A DNA stretch of 64,000 nt, taken from contig CANCPA010000003.1 in assembly GCA_947379895.1 (NCBI GenBank), forward strand, positions 1 through 64,000, in the 5' to 3' direction. This document shows, in pieces, positions 17,394 through 25,444 of this stretch. The translations under genes were made by a program, and so were the position numbers. This DNA is from Chitinophagaceae bacterium. Lineage in GTDB: Bacteria > Bacteroidota > Bacteroidia > Chitinophagales > Chitinophagaceae. Position 1 is the stretch's first letter, and every line of letters begins with the position of its first letter. A model generated the notes under the pieces. It saw nothing but the letters and a program-made list of their open reading frames with translations, did not search any database and was not told where the DNA came from.

Positions 17394-18950
17394 TTAATAG
17401 TTACGCTTCTTCCTATTTAAATATTTTTCGTTTATAATAAAACCCATCGATTTATTGTAAACCTTGCTTTCAACCCATGAAATAATATCTAGATAGGCAA
17501 AAGCTCTTGTTTCGAATCTACTTTTCTCATATTTTTTAATAGTCACAAGAAAATTCTCAAATTCTACTTTCATTTTCTTGGGTGATATATGAAATGAGCG
17601 TCTTAAAAATTTAAACATTTCTTCTTCAATGACAGTCAAATTTTGCATTTTTGCCATGAAACGGTAGACCGATTTAATAAGATATTCCATGATCTCGGTA
17701 TTGCCTAATTCATAATGCGCCATCAAGTGCATTAGACGTGCGTAGCATTGTAAATCGTTCCTTAAGCCAACTTGGTCATTTATTATTTTTTGAAGATAGT
17801 CGATGCAGGTAGCATAGTCTCCATTTCCAAAATAAAGAGTAGCAAATTTGTAGTTGAATACCAGGATTCGGTGTCTATCCACAAAAACGGCATCTTCTTC
17901 AAGTGTTTCTTCTATTTTTTTAATTAATGAAAGACCTTCGCTGAAGGTGCCTAACATAAGATGTTGGTTAATTTTTGCACTATTTATATAAATAAAAGTA
18001 TGTATTCTGAAATTATCATGCTGATTAGCCAATGGAGTAATGGCAAAATCTTCAAATTCTTTTAGTGTAATTTCAAACTGATGATAGTTTCTTAAATCAA
18101 AATGTGCATTTAATAAATTGTGCAATCCTTTAATATAGTGACCAATCTCTACTGTCTTCATGATGGTTTCTGACGAAAATAAATCCGCCCATTTTTGACT
18201 ATAGCGGTAATACATCAAAAAGTCCTGCCTAATAAAAGCATACCAAACATAACATTGATAAGAATATAACTTTTCATAGAATCCTGCTTCTACTAAATGT
18301 GTCTCAGGAAAGTTTTCTTTGAAGAACAATTTTATATCTTTCTCATCTTCAACATTTCTTGCATGTCCATTTTTTACATACCATCCATATAATAGTAATG
18401 CGAGATTTGATAGCTTAGTTACTCTGCTGATGTGTTCACTCACAATCCATGCTTCTTCAGCTAGCTTAGTCGTTTTTTCTAAAGTACTACGAGTAATATG
18501 TAATGTTTCAATTTTTTTCTCTAAAGAAATAATCTGATTTAAAAAGCCAATCTTATAGTTTGCCCTAGCTATTTCTTTTGCACGTTCTAGTATCTTCAGG
18601 CTTTGAAGTTTTAAGCCCTTATCATATAAGATTCTAGCATAATCTAAAAACTCATTTAGTTGTAAATCTACGTTTTCTGCACTCTTCAAAAGCCTAAGGC
18701 TTGCTAGTATTTGTTTATATAAATGTGTTTTTAAGTTAGCAAGTTGAGGTTTTTCAATGTTTGGTAGTCGCCTTAGTAATATTTTTTCGTCATAATCATT
18801 CAATTTGTCAAGTGCATCAAAAAGTTGAATAACTTTTAAGTCTTCCTTACCTGAACTTCTTTTTATATATAGCTTAAAATGTCTCTTTTCAGACTTCTCA
18901 AGTGAGTGTATAAGTTGAAATAATATATCTGTTGATCGGTTGGGCATCAT
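17394..18950 (-). CDS. Conserved helical (TPR-like) protein of unknown function
   Basis: The 518-residue soluble protein has no signal peptide or membrane segment. Its N-terminus (SLEKSEKRHFKLYIKRSSG, then LFDALDKLNDYDEK and LKTHLYKQILASLRLLK) is a pattern I recognise from uncharacterised Bacteroidota proteins of about 500 residues. The remainder is almost wholly alpha-helical with TPR-like pairs (e.g. LQSLKILERAKEIARA, YATCIDYLQKIINDQ). TPR-like folds usually mediate protein interactions. It is a single gene followed by the desaturase gene on the same strand, 88 bp away. Confidence 0.8.
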   Translation of the reverse strand: MMPNRSTDILFQLIHSLEKSEKRHFKLYIKRSSGKEDLKVIQLFDALDKLNDYDEKILLRRLPNIEKPQLANLKTHLYKQILASLRLLKSAENVDLQLNEFLDYARILYDKGLKLQSLKILERAKEIARANYKIGFLNQIISLEKKIETLHITRSTLEKTTKLAEEAWIVSEHISRVTKLSNLALLLYGWYVKNGHARNVEDEKDIKLFFKENFPETHLVEAGFYEKLYSYQCYVWYAFIRQDFLMYYRYSQKWADLFSSETIMKTVEIGHYIKGLHNLLNAHFDLRNYHQFEITLKEFEDFAITPLANQHDNFRIHTFIYINSAKINQHLMLGTFSEGLSLIKKIEETLEEDAVFVDRHRILVFNYKFATLYFGNGDYATCIDYLQKIINDQVGLRNDLQCYARLMHLMAHYELGNTEIMEYLIKSVYRFMAKMQNLTVIEEEMFKFLRRSFHISPKKMKVEFENFLVTIKKYEKSRFETRAFAYLDIISWVESKVYNKSMGFIINEKYLNRKKRNY

Positions 18951-19037
18951 AATTAAATTTTTTAAAAAGTCAATGCCAAAATGGGTTTCAACTAAAACAT
19001 CCTATTTTTGAAATCAACAAAATCAATAAAAGTTCTC

Positions 19038-19068
19038 TTGAAATACTTCTCTGTTGTTTCTACATTTG
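19038..19068 (+). promoter_or_regulatory. Promoter of the candidate small RNA
   Basis: A -33 TTG (19038-19040) is followed after 20 bp by an exact -7 element TACATTTG (19061-19068), the best promoter match in the window. Transcription would start near 19075. No ORF follows. Confidence 0.72.
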
Positions 19069-19074
19069 TGTAAC

Positions 19075-19243
19075 AAAACAAAAAAAAGTTCTAATAACAA
19101 GCAATCGTTAGAATAGCAAGTATCGGGAGAGGTCAATTATCAAAGAAACTAAACTACTTGTAGTTTTAAAAATATTTTAAGAATTTTCATATGGCAAGCA
19201 ATCGTTAGAGGTCGTCCTGTTTCTACAGGAGGACCCTTTTTTT
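19075..19243 (+). ncRNA. Candidate small RNA with internal direct repeat and intrinsic terminator
   Basis: The segment has a full promoter upstream, no coding potential, and ends in a strong intrinsic terminator: GGTCGTCCTGT (19210-19220) / ACAGGAGGACC (19225-19235, one mismatch) followed by CTTTTTTT. The predicted RNA is about 168 nt. The sequence CAAGCAATCGTTAGA occurs twice, at 19098-19112 and 19195-19209, 97 nt apart. The first copy is largely displayed in a loop closed by TTCTAA/TTAGAA; the second abuts the terminator stem. A hairpin AAACTA-cttg-TAGTTT lies near 19150. It does not resemble SRP RNA, tmRNA or RNase P RNA. It lies 280 bp before the spt promoter, so it is probably independent, though a 6S-type or cis role was not excluded. 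Confidence 0.68.
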
Positions 19244-19520
19244 GTTGTGCAAATATAGCCTATGTCTCAATTTTAAACAACATTCAATTCTTAAATTTTC
19301 AAGAAAATTTTAATTTAGGGAACTTCAATTTATAATTTTATTTTTTGATTTTAACGTATCCTATATATTATGTATTATTTTTCATTCTTTTCTGATTGGT
19401 GATTTTATTTTTTTAAACATTTTGTGGTACTATACTCAATTTATAGGTTAATAATTTGAAAAAAAAAGTTGTGTTTTTCACATTGTATAAATCAATTATT
19501 CTCATGTAATTAATTTCTTT

Positions 19521-19528
19521 TACATTTG
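19521..19528 (+). promoter_or_regulatory. -7 element TACATTTG of the spt cluster
   Basis: This exact TAnnTTTG match ends 27 nt before ATG 19556. It overlaps a TTG (19526) that would otherwise extend the ORF by ten codons, which argues that the TTG is not the start. No good -33 box was seen. Confidence 0.55.
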
Positions 19529-19555
19529 TCTAATTTGAAATTGAGATTTTATAGA

Positions 19556-20782
19556 ATGGAGATGCTGTCAGACAATCAAACTAATACTGTTTTGAATTTG
19601 AATTTATTAAATGAGAGAGTTAACAAGTTTACAAGAGCGGAGGAATTAAAGTCCGTTGGGATGTATCCTTATTTTAGGGTTATTGAATCAGATCAGGATA
19701 CGGTTGTAGTCATTAATGGTAAAAAAGTATTAATGTTTGGGTCAAACAGTTATTTGGGTTTGACCAATCATCCTGAAATAAAAAAAGCTACGATTGATGC
19801 TGTAAATAAGTATGGTTCAGGTTGTGCTGGTTCTAGGTTTTTAAACGGGACACTTGATATACATATTCAACTTGAGGAAGAATTAGCCGAATTTGTTGGA
19901 AAAGAAGCTGCCCTCGTATTCAGTACTGGTTTCCAGGTGAATATTGGAGTTATTCCTGCATTGCTTTCACGTAATGATTATTTAATTCTTGATGAACTTG
20001 ATCATGCCTGTATTCTTGAGGCTAGCAGATTGACTTTTGCTAAAACAATGAAATATAAGCACAATGACATGGCTTCGCTTGAAAAGGTTTTGCAAAATTG
20101 TGAGCCTGATAGAATAAAACTTATTGCTTCGGATGGGATTTTTAGTATGGATGGCGATATCGCAAATCTTCCAGGAATTGTTGCTCTTGCAAAAAAATAT
20201 AATGCGAGTATCATGATGGATGATGCCCATTCATTAGGTGTAATTGGTCAAAATGGAAGAGGTACTGCCGATCATTTTGGTTTAACGGATGATGTTGATT
20301 TAATTATGGGTACGTTTAGTAAGTCATTAGCTTCTATAGGTGGGTTTATTGCTGCAAACAATTCTGTTATTGAATATCTTAAACATCATGCTCGTTCGCT
20401 TATTTTTAGTGCAAGTATCTCTCCTGCTTCTACTGCTAGCGTTTTAGCTGCTCTGAAAATTATTAAAAAAGAGCCTGAAAGAATTGATAAACTTTGGGAT
20501 TTAACTAATTATACAATAAAAAGTTTAAAGGAACTTGGTTTTGATACAGGTGTTTCTTGTACCCCGATTGTCCCTATTTATATTCGGGATGATTTGAAGA
20601 CTTTCCAACTCTCTAAAATGCTTCTTGATGAAGGCGTTTTTGTAAATCCTGTAACATCTCCTGCTGTTGCTAAAGATGATACTTTAATTAGATTTAGTTT
20701 AATGGCTACGCATACTAAAGAGCAAATTGATGAGGCTTTAGGAAAGATTTATTCATTGTCAAAAAAGTTGGATATTTTATAG
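19556..20782 (+). CDS. spt: Serine palmitoyltransferase (alpha-oxoamine synthase family)
   Basis: This PLP enzyme condenses serine with an acyl-thioester to give 3-keto-sphinganine, the first step of sphingolipid synthesis. From ATG 19556 it has 408 residues. The motifs are GSGCAGSRFLNGT, DDAHSLG with D223 and H225 on the cofactor, and GTFSKSLASIGGF with the PLP lysine K256. The SKSLAS(I/L)GG version is the one I associate with Bacteroidota SPT rather than KBL or BioF. The ORF could be opened at TTG 19526, but that codon lies in the promoter element; ATG 19556 or 19562 is preferred. The two following genes complete a plausible ceramide pathway. Confidence 0.9.
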   Translation: MEMLSDNQTNTVLNLNLLNERVNKFTRAEELKSVGMYPYFRVIESDQDTVVVINGKKVLMFGSNSYLGLTNHPEIKKATIDAVNKYGSGCAGSRFLNGTLDIHIQLEEELAEFVGKEAALVFSTGFQVNIGVIPALLSRNDYLILDELDHACILEASRLTFAKTMKYKHNDMASLEKVLQNCEPDRIKLIASDGIFSMDGDIANLPGIVALAKKYNASIMMDDAHSLGVIGQNGRGTADHFGLTDDVDLIMGTFSKSLASIGGFIAANNSVIEYLKHHARSLIFSASISPASTASVLAALKIIKKEPERIDKLWDLTNYTIKSLKELGFDTGVSCTPIVPIYIRDDLKTFQLSKMLLDEGVFVNPVTSPAVAKDDTLIRFSLMATHTKEQIDEALGKIYSLSKKLDIL

Positions 20783-20817
20783 TTCAAAAACATTAAACAA
20801 CAAAAAACAAATTGTCG

Positions 20818-21939
20818 ATGAGTATTCAAATCAAGGAAGTGCTTACAAAAGCACAGATGAAGGCTTTTATTCATTTTACAGATACCCTTTACAAAAATCA
20901 TCCTTATTATGTTCCACCCTTAAGCTTTGATGAAGCGGCTACTTTGGATAGGAAAAAGAATCCAGCCTTCGATTATTGCGAAGCACGTTATTGGTTAGCT
21001 TATAAAGGCAGTAAAGTTGTAGGTCGTATAGCAGGAATTATAAATAATTCTTACATTAAAAAATGGGAAAATAAATATATTCGTTTTGGATGGGTTGATT
21101 TTGAAGATGACGAAGAAATAAGTCGTCTTTTGATTGAACAAGTTCAGAATTGGGCTAAGGAAAAGGGATTAGAAGCAATTCATGGTCCACTTGGCTTTAC
21201 AGATTTAGATCATGAGGGAACGCTTATTGAAGGTTTTGATCAATTAGGAACACTTGCATCTATCTATAATTATCCTTATTATCCTAGGCATTTTGAAAAG
21301 CTTGGTTTTGTTAAGGATACTGATTGGGTAGAATATAAAATACAAATTGAAAAGCAAGTCCCTGAAAAGTTTACAAGAATCGCTGCTGTTGTTGAGCGAA
21401 GGTTGAAATTAAAGGTTATAAAGGCTAAGAAGCCGAAGGAGATTCTACCTTATGGTACTGCTATTTTTGAATTGATTAATGATGCATATTCCGATTTATA
21501 CGGAGTAACTCCATTAACACAACGCCAAATGGAGTATTACACAAAGATGTACTTCTCCTTTATGAAAGTTGAGTTTGTAACTATCATAGTTGATAGCGAA
21601 GGTAAATTAGCTGCCTTTGGTATCACAATGCCTTCATTGTCGAAAGCGTTACAAAAGAATAAGGGTAAATTATTGCCTTTTGGTTTTATTCCGATACTTC
21701 AGGCGATGAAGAAAAATAATATGGCCGATTTGTTAATGGTAGCCATCAGAAAGGATTTACAAGGTAAAGGTGTCAATGCTATGCTTATGAAAGAAACTTA
21801 CGAATCTTACGTTAAACATGGTGTTGAAATTGTAGAATCTAATCACGAATTAGAGGACAATACAAAGGTTCAATCTATGTGGGAAGATTTTACTGCCGTT
21901 CAACATAAGCGTCGCAGGTGTTATATTAAAAAGTTTTAA
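20818..21939 (+). CDS. GNAT-fold acyltransferase, candidate bacterial ceramide synthase
   Basis: The 373-residue protein has no signal peptide. Its C-terminal part carries a GNAT acyl-CoA loop around Q315-G-K-G318 (RKDLQGKGVNAML), and the N-terminal half (VLTKAQMKAFIHFTDTLYK, then VPPLSFDE) matches large GNAT-like proteins commonly placed beside SPT in Bacteroidota. Bacterial ceramide synthase (bCerS) is known to be a GNAT-like N-acyltransferase encoded with SPT, so position and fold make it the candidate here. This is an inference from context; another acyl acceptor is possible. ATG 20818 is preferred over the TTG two codons upstream. It is 35 bp after spt. Confidence 0.72.
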   Translation: MSIQIKEVLTKAQMKAFIHFTDTLYKNHPYYVPPLSFDEAATLDRKKNPAFDYCEARYWLAYKGSKVVGRIAGIINNSYIKKWENKYIRFGWVDFEDDEEISRLLIEQVQNWAKEKGLEAIHGPLGFTDLDHEGTLIEGFDQLGTLASIYNYPYYPRHFEKLGFVKDTDWVEYKIQIEKQVPEKFTRIAAVVERRLKLKVIKAKKPKEILPYGTAIFELINDAYSDLYGVTPLTQRQMEYYTKMYFSFMKVEFVTIIVDSEGKLAAFGITMPSLSKALQKNKGKLLPFGFIPILQAMKKNNMADLLMVAIRKDLQGKGVNAMLMKETYESYVKHGVEIVESNHELEDNTKVQSMWEDFTAVQHKRRRCYIKKF

Positions 21940-22041
21940 CACAAACAAAATGTATAATAAATGGTTGGTAGTTACATGTGCAAAAAAGTTGCCGGTAATT
22001 ATCAACCATTTTTCTTTTCAATAATACTTTAGCATTAAGTT

Positions 22042-23055
22042 ATGAAGCCGAATCTTTTAATTACAGGAGCAAGTGGATTTATTGGTAGTCATTTGATAGA
22101 AGAAGCCTTGACTCAGGATTACCATGTTTTTGCCGCAATACGAAAAAGTAGTCAGTTGATTGTGCCTAATCATACAGATATTCAAATTATTTATCTCGAT
22201 TATAGCCAAACAGAACTTTTAGCTTCACAACTAGTAAATTTGAAAAGTGAGTTCGGTCGGTTTGAATATGTAATTCATAATGCAGGGATTACTAGGGCAA
22301 ATAATGTAGAAGACTTTAATGAAGTAAACAATAAATTACCGCAAAGGCTTGTACAAGCTTTAATTATTGCGGAGAATATTCCTGATAAATTTGTTTTAGT
22401 GAGTTCTATGGCAGCCTTTGGACCAGGCGATAAGAAGTCAAAGAAACCAATTTCAGTTACACAAACAATGAATCCAATTAGCAGTTATGGTGAGAGTAAA
22501 AAGGCCGTTTCAACCTATTTTAAAACTAAATGTACAATTCCCTATTCAATTGTGTATCCTACGGCAGTTTATGGGCCTAAGGACAAGGATTTTATCGAAT
22601 TTGTCCGGTTAATTAATAAAGGGGTCGAGCCTTATTTGGGTTTGTATCGTCAGTTATTATCAATGGTTCATGTAAGCGATTTAAGTTATTCCATTGTGGG
22701 ATTATTGCGAAAGGGGAGAAGCGGGGAACAATATATTGTGAGTGATAATAAAAACTATGATAAAAAGGAGTTAGGTTTTATTGTGAAGAATATTTTGAAA
22801 AAGAAAACCCTGAAGCTTTTTATTCCCGTTACACCTGTTCTTTGGATAGCGGCTTTTATTGAATTTCTTTATAAGATTTTTGCTCCCCAAAAAACGCCTT
22901 TATTAACTAAAGAAAAGATAAATGAAATTAGTGCAGCTAATTGGAGTTGCGATGCAAACGATATTTGGAATGTATTAGGGACAGTTCCTAAATATGATTT
23001 GCAGAGTGGGATGGAACAAACAATTGGATGGTATAAAAGTAATGGGCTATTATAA
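22042..23055 (+). CDS. Extended SDR (NAD-dependent epimerase/dehydratase family), candidate ceramide reductase
   Basis: The 337-residue protein has the Rossmann motif TGASGFIGSH at 8-17, the active-site SS at 121-122 and Y149-xxx-K153, typical of extended short-chain dehydrogenases. The third known step of bacterial ceramide synthesis, reduction of the 3-oxo group, is done by an NAD-dependent epimerase-like protein (CerR), and this gene follows spt and the GNAT gene. Function is inferred from context; extended SDRs also act on nucleotide sugars. TACTTTAG just upstream of the ATG is a near match to the -7 element, so it may also have its own promoter. Hairpin terminators follow. Confidence 0.75.
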   Translation: MKPNLLITGASGFIGSHLIEEALTQDYHVFAAIRKSSQLIVPNHTDIQIIYLDYSQTELLASQLVNLKSEFGRFEYVIHNAGITRANNVEDFNEVNNKLPQRLVQALIIAENIPDKFVLVSSMAAFGPGDKKSKKPISVTQTMNPISSYGESKKAVSTYFKTKCTIPYSIVYPTAVYGPKDKDFIEFVRLINKGVEPYLGLYRQLLSMVHVSDLSYSIVGLLRKGRSGEQYIVSDNKNYDKKELGFIVKNILKKKTLKLFIPVTPVLWIAAFIEFLYKIFAPQKTPLLTKEKINEISAANWSCDANDIWNVLGTVPKYDLQSGMEQTIGWYKSNGLL

Positions 23056-23154
23056 AAAGTGCATTTTTATTAGTTTGAGTTTCTCTAATAATATGTGCTT
23101 ATTTTAAAGAGGTTAACGCATAAAGTAGGTTTGATATAATGGAAAACCTTAAAG

Positions 23155-23190
23155 TAATAGCCATTTAATATAATAATTAAATGGCTATTA
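23155..23190. terminator. Bidirectional terminator between convergent genes
   Basis: A perfect 15-bp stem TAATAGCCATTTAAT (23155-23169) / ATTAAATGGCTATTA (23176-23190) is flanked by A/T tracts. It separates the SDR gene from the convergent gene at 23210. A second, weaker hairpin (AAGTGCA / TGTGCTT with inner ATTAG/CTAAT) lies at about 23059-23104. Confidence 0.8.
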
Positions 23191-23209
23191 TTAATTTAAA
23201 ATCAATAAC

Positions 23210-23884
23210 TTAGTTCATTGAAATTGTAATTGGAGTAGCAACACTTAAAGCACTAACACCATTTGAGTTTCCTGAAAATGCGTACGCATTATATTCAGTA
23301 TTTACCTTTAAATTAGTAAATGTCTTTACTCTTTGTTGCGATACATCAAAAATTATTGTAGGATTTGTTCCTGCAGGCAAAATTAATACACCGTTTATGA
23401 ATGAGGTACCCTCAGGTAATAAATTAGCTTCAATTAATAGGATGCCATAATAGTTTGCACCTTCAACTTTATGGTATTCAATTTTTTGTACACCTGTAGC
23501 CATCCGTTGCGTTCTATAAAAATGTGCCACTTCAAGGGTTGTTATCCCACCTGTAATTACATTATTTTCGTGAAATCCAGAAAGTTGTGCCATTTCTGAA
23601 CTTAAATTTGGTAGCAAATTAAGATAACTGTGCAACGAGTCGAGCATTCCTAAAATTATATTCCTTGCTGTAATAAGCGGACCTTTCATTCCTTTACCAC
23701 CCGAAATATAATCTGAACTTGCTTTATTGTATTTTTCTACAGCCTCCAAAAAATTAACTTTCGTTACAGGGGGTAATAAAAAAATTAATACATACGCATA
23801 CAGGCCGTTTGAGATGCCAGTAAGAAACTTTGCAAATGTGGGCTTATCCATATAAGGATAGTCCTTTAAGACGGAAACTTTCAT
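23210..23884 (-). CDS. Orphan protein with helical N-terminus and Fn3-like C-terminus
   Basis: The 224-residue protein has no signal peptide. Residues 1-105 are predicted helical, with KVNFLEAVEKYNKASSDY and a glycine-containing GGKGMKGP loop. From about 125 the sequence is strand-rich and ends TFTNLKVNTEYNAYAFSGN, close to the last strands of a fibronectin type III fold. I recognise this layout from multi-copy orphan proteins in Bacteroidota with no known role. Upstream on the same strand is a 21-bp repeat array (24158-24410). A similar arrangement is repeated at 44561-45247. Confidence 0.7.
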   Translation of the reverse strand: MKVSVLKDYPYMDKPTFAKFLTGISNGLYAYVLIFLLPPVTKVNFLEAVEKYNKASSDYISGGKGMKGPLITARNIILGMLDSLHSYLNLLPNLSSEMAQLSGFHENNVITGGITTLEVAHFYRTQRMATGVQKIEYHKVEGANYYGILLIEANLLPEGTSFINGVLILPAGTNPTIIFDVSQQRVKTFTNLKVNTEYNAYAFSGNSNGVSALSVATPITISMN

Positions 23885-24157
23885 AATTAAACAATTTATT
23901 TGTTAATAATAATGCAAAGTTAGATTGTATATACAAATAATAAATAATTATTTGTGGTTCAAATACCTTATTAATTGGTTTTCAAATATTTTTTTTCACT
24001 TTAAAATCATCATTTATTTTAATATAAGCCGCTGTTGCTTATCAATTTGTACCTAATCTGCTCTCTTTTTTTGATTAGTTTTTAGGCTAATTTAGTTGAT
24101 AACTCTTCCCATTGTTTTAGCATTGAGTGCAGTATTACTAAATAAGCGTTCCCTTAT

Positions 24158-24410
24158 TTAGTGAAAAATAAAAAGAGTCATGTTTTGTTTAAACAGGGTA
24201 ATGTTTTCACTAAACATGACTCTGTTTTGAAATAAAACTTCAATGTTTTGTCAAAACATTACCGTTTTGTATGGTTTCAATGCCAAGGTAGGGGGATGAA
24301 TTGGAGTGTAACAGTGGAAAACAGTAATGTTTAGTGAAAACATTACCCTGTTTTGAAAAAAAACTTCATTGTTTGCGCAAAACATTACTCTTTTTATTTT
24401 TTTCATGATA
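24158..24410 (-). repeat. 21-bp tandem repeat array 2, decayed heptapeptide-coding frame
   Basis: Eleven units of exactly 21 bp run from 24180 to 24410, with a diverged further part to 24158. The best units match NTGTTTTGTCAAAACATTAC; units 5-6 (24264-24305) are most diverged, yet phase is kept. On the minus strand an ATG at 24406 opens a frame of heptads: VMFCANN, EVFFQNR, VMFSLNI, ... EVLFQNR, VMFSENI, TLFKQNM. It runs 82 codons to a stop at 24158-24160, interrupted once by TGA at 24251-24253. Units are partly palindromic (TGTTTT/AAAACA), so the plus strand reads similarly but with more stops. It looks like a decaying repeat-protein gene or a DNA repeat with helical phasing. Confidence 0.75.
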
Positions 24411-24599
24411 ATGTTTAAAATAGACTTGATAAAGCATATTAAAAATGAGTTTTTCTTTTATGTAAACATTAAGGTTTTCCATTGTAACAGGGTGATATTT
24501 AATAAAATAATGGTGAAATTGTCAAAAGATAATTTGGTATTAATGCTCTTGCTTCCATACTTTTTGCACTTTTTTTAAAGCGGCTATTAAAATATTATT

Positions 24600-24701
24600 A
24601 TGATAAAGGATATTCAGGCTAAAAATGAATCCATAAAAATAAATGACAAGGAAGTTGCTGTATCAAAAGTACATTTTCGAGCATCTGTTTTGAGCAATTA
24701 A
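24600..24701 (+). CDS. Possible 33-residue ORF or gene remnant
   Basis: ATG 24600 opens 33 codons, starting MIKDIQAKNESIKIND and ending at a TAA. The composition is protein-like (charged, helical then strand). No promoter element or family is recognised. It may be a fragment of a lost gene. Confidence 0.2.
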   Translation: MIKDIQAKNESIKINDKEVAVSKVHFRASVLSN

Positions 24702-24786
24702 CAAAGAAGGTGACAGCTAATCCTAAACTTAACTACACCAATTGTAGTTTAAAAATTTTAAAACATTCATAACTCTTAAGTCACTA

Positions 24787-25368
24787 TTATTTTAAAATTG
24801 CGTTTCCTTTGGCAGCACATTTGCGGCATCTTGGTTCGTACATTTCCTTTTCACCTACTAATATCTGCCCCGATTGTTCGGTCTTTCGGTACGAAATAGA
24901 TGCAATATTTCCGCAGCCAACACAAATAGCATGAAGCTTCGTAATGTAATCTGCAACTGCAAGTAAACTTGGCATTGGTCCAAAGGGTTGTCCAAGATAG
25001 TCCATATCAAGTCCTGCAACAATGACTCTGATCCCTTTTTGGGCAAGTGTTTGACATACATTAACAATCTCTGCATCAAAAAATTGAGCCTCATCAATTC
25101 CAACTACATCTACATCATTTGCCATCAAAAGTATGGTTTGAGAATTGTCGATTGGTGTCGATAATATTGCATTAGAATCATGACTAACAACACGTATTTC
25201 ATCGTAACGAGTGTCGATAGAAGGCTTGAAAATTTCTACTTTCAAGTTAGCAATTTTCACCCGTTTTAATCTACGAATGAGCTCCTCAGTCTTCCCACTA
25301 AACATGCTACCACAGATAACTTCAATCCATCCACTTTTTTCTCCGCTTAAATTTGGCTCAATAAACAT
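24787..25368 (-). CDS. tdk: Thymidine kinase (type II)
   Basis: Thymidine kinase phosphorylates thymidine with ATP for dTTP salvage. The 193-residue protein has the P-loop GSMFSGKT at 20-27, the catalytic-base region GIDEAQFFD with D92-E93, and a structural zinc site of C149-xx-C152 and C181-xx-C184. Length and motifs are standard for bacterial TK1-type enzymes. It is divergent from the acidic protein at 25445, with 76 bp between starts. It complements the deoxynucleoside kinase at 7315. Confidence 0.97.
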   Translation of the reverse strand: MFIEPNLSGEKSGWIEVICGSMFSGKTEELIRRLKRVKIANLKVEIFKPSIDTRYDEIRVVSHDSNAILSTPIDNSQTILLMANDVDVVGIDEAQFFDAEIVNVCQTLAQKGIRVIVAGLDMDYLGQPFGPMPSLLAVADYITKLHAICVGCGNIASISYRKTEQSGQILVGEKEMYEPRCRKCAAKGNAILK

Positions 25369-25444
25369 AATGATGCAATATTTTGTCTTAAAATTCGTTA
25401 TATAATAGAACTTTTTATTTTGGCGTCAAAAATATCTTTATATA

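Larger units (their letters stand above)
23885..24786. other. Long intergenic region with repeat array 2
   Basis: About 900 bp without a convincing gene. It holds the 21-bp array at 24158-24410 and a 33-codon ORF at 24600-24701. The rest is AT-rich and uninformative. Confidence 0.6.

Noticed and set aside
19526-19555. TTG extension of the spt ORF
   Set aside because: The TTG is part of the -7 box TACATTTG; the ATG at 19556 gives a normal SPT N-terminus.
24158-24410. CRISPR array
   Set aside because: Units are contiguous 21-mers without distinct spacers, and no cas gene is present.
24369-24578. 69-residue plus-strand ORF overlapping array 2
   Set aside because: It begins inside the repeat and then becomes Phe/Lys/Ile-rich AT-driven sequence; not gene-like.
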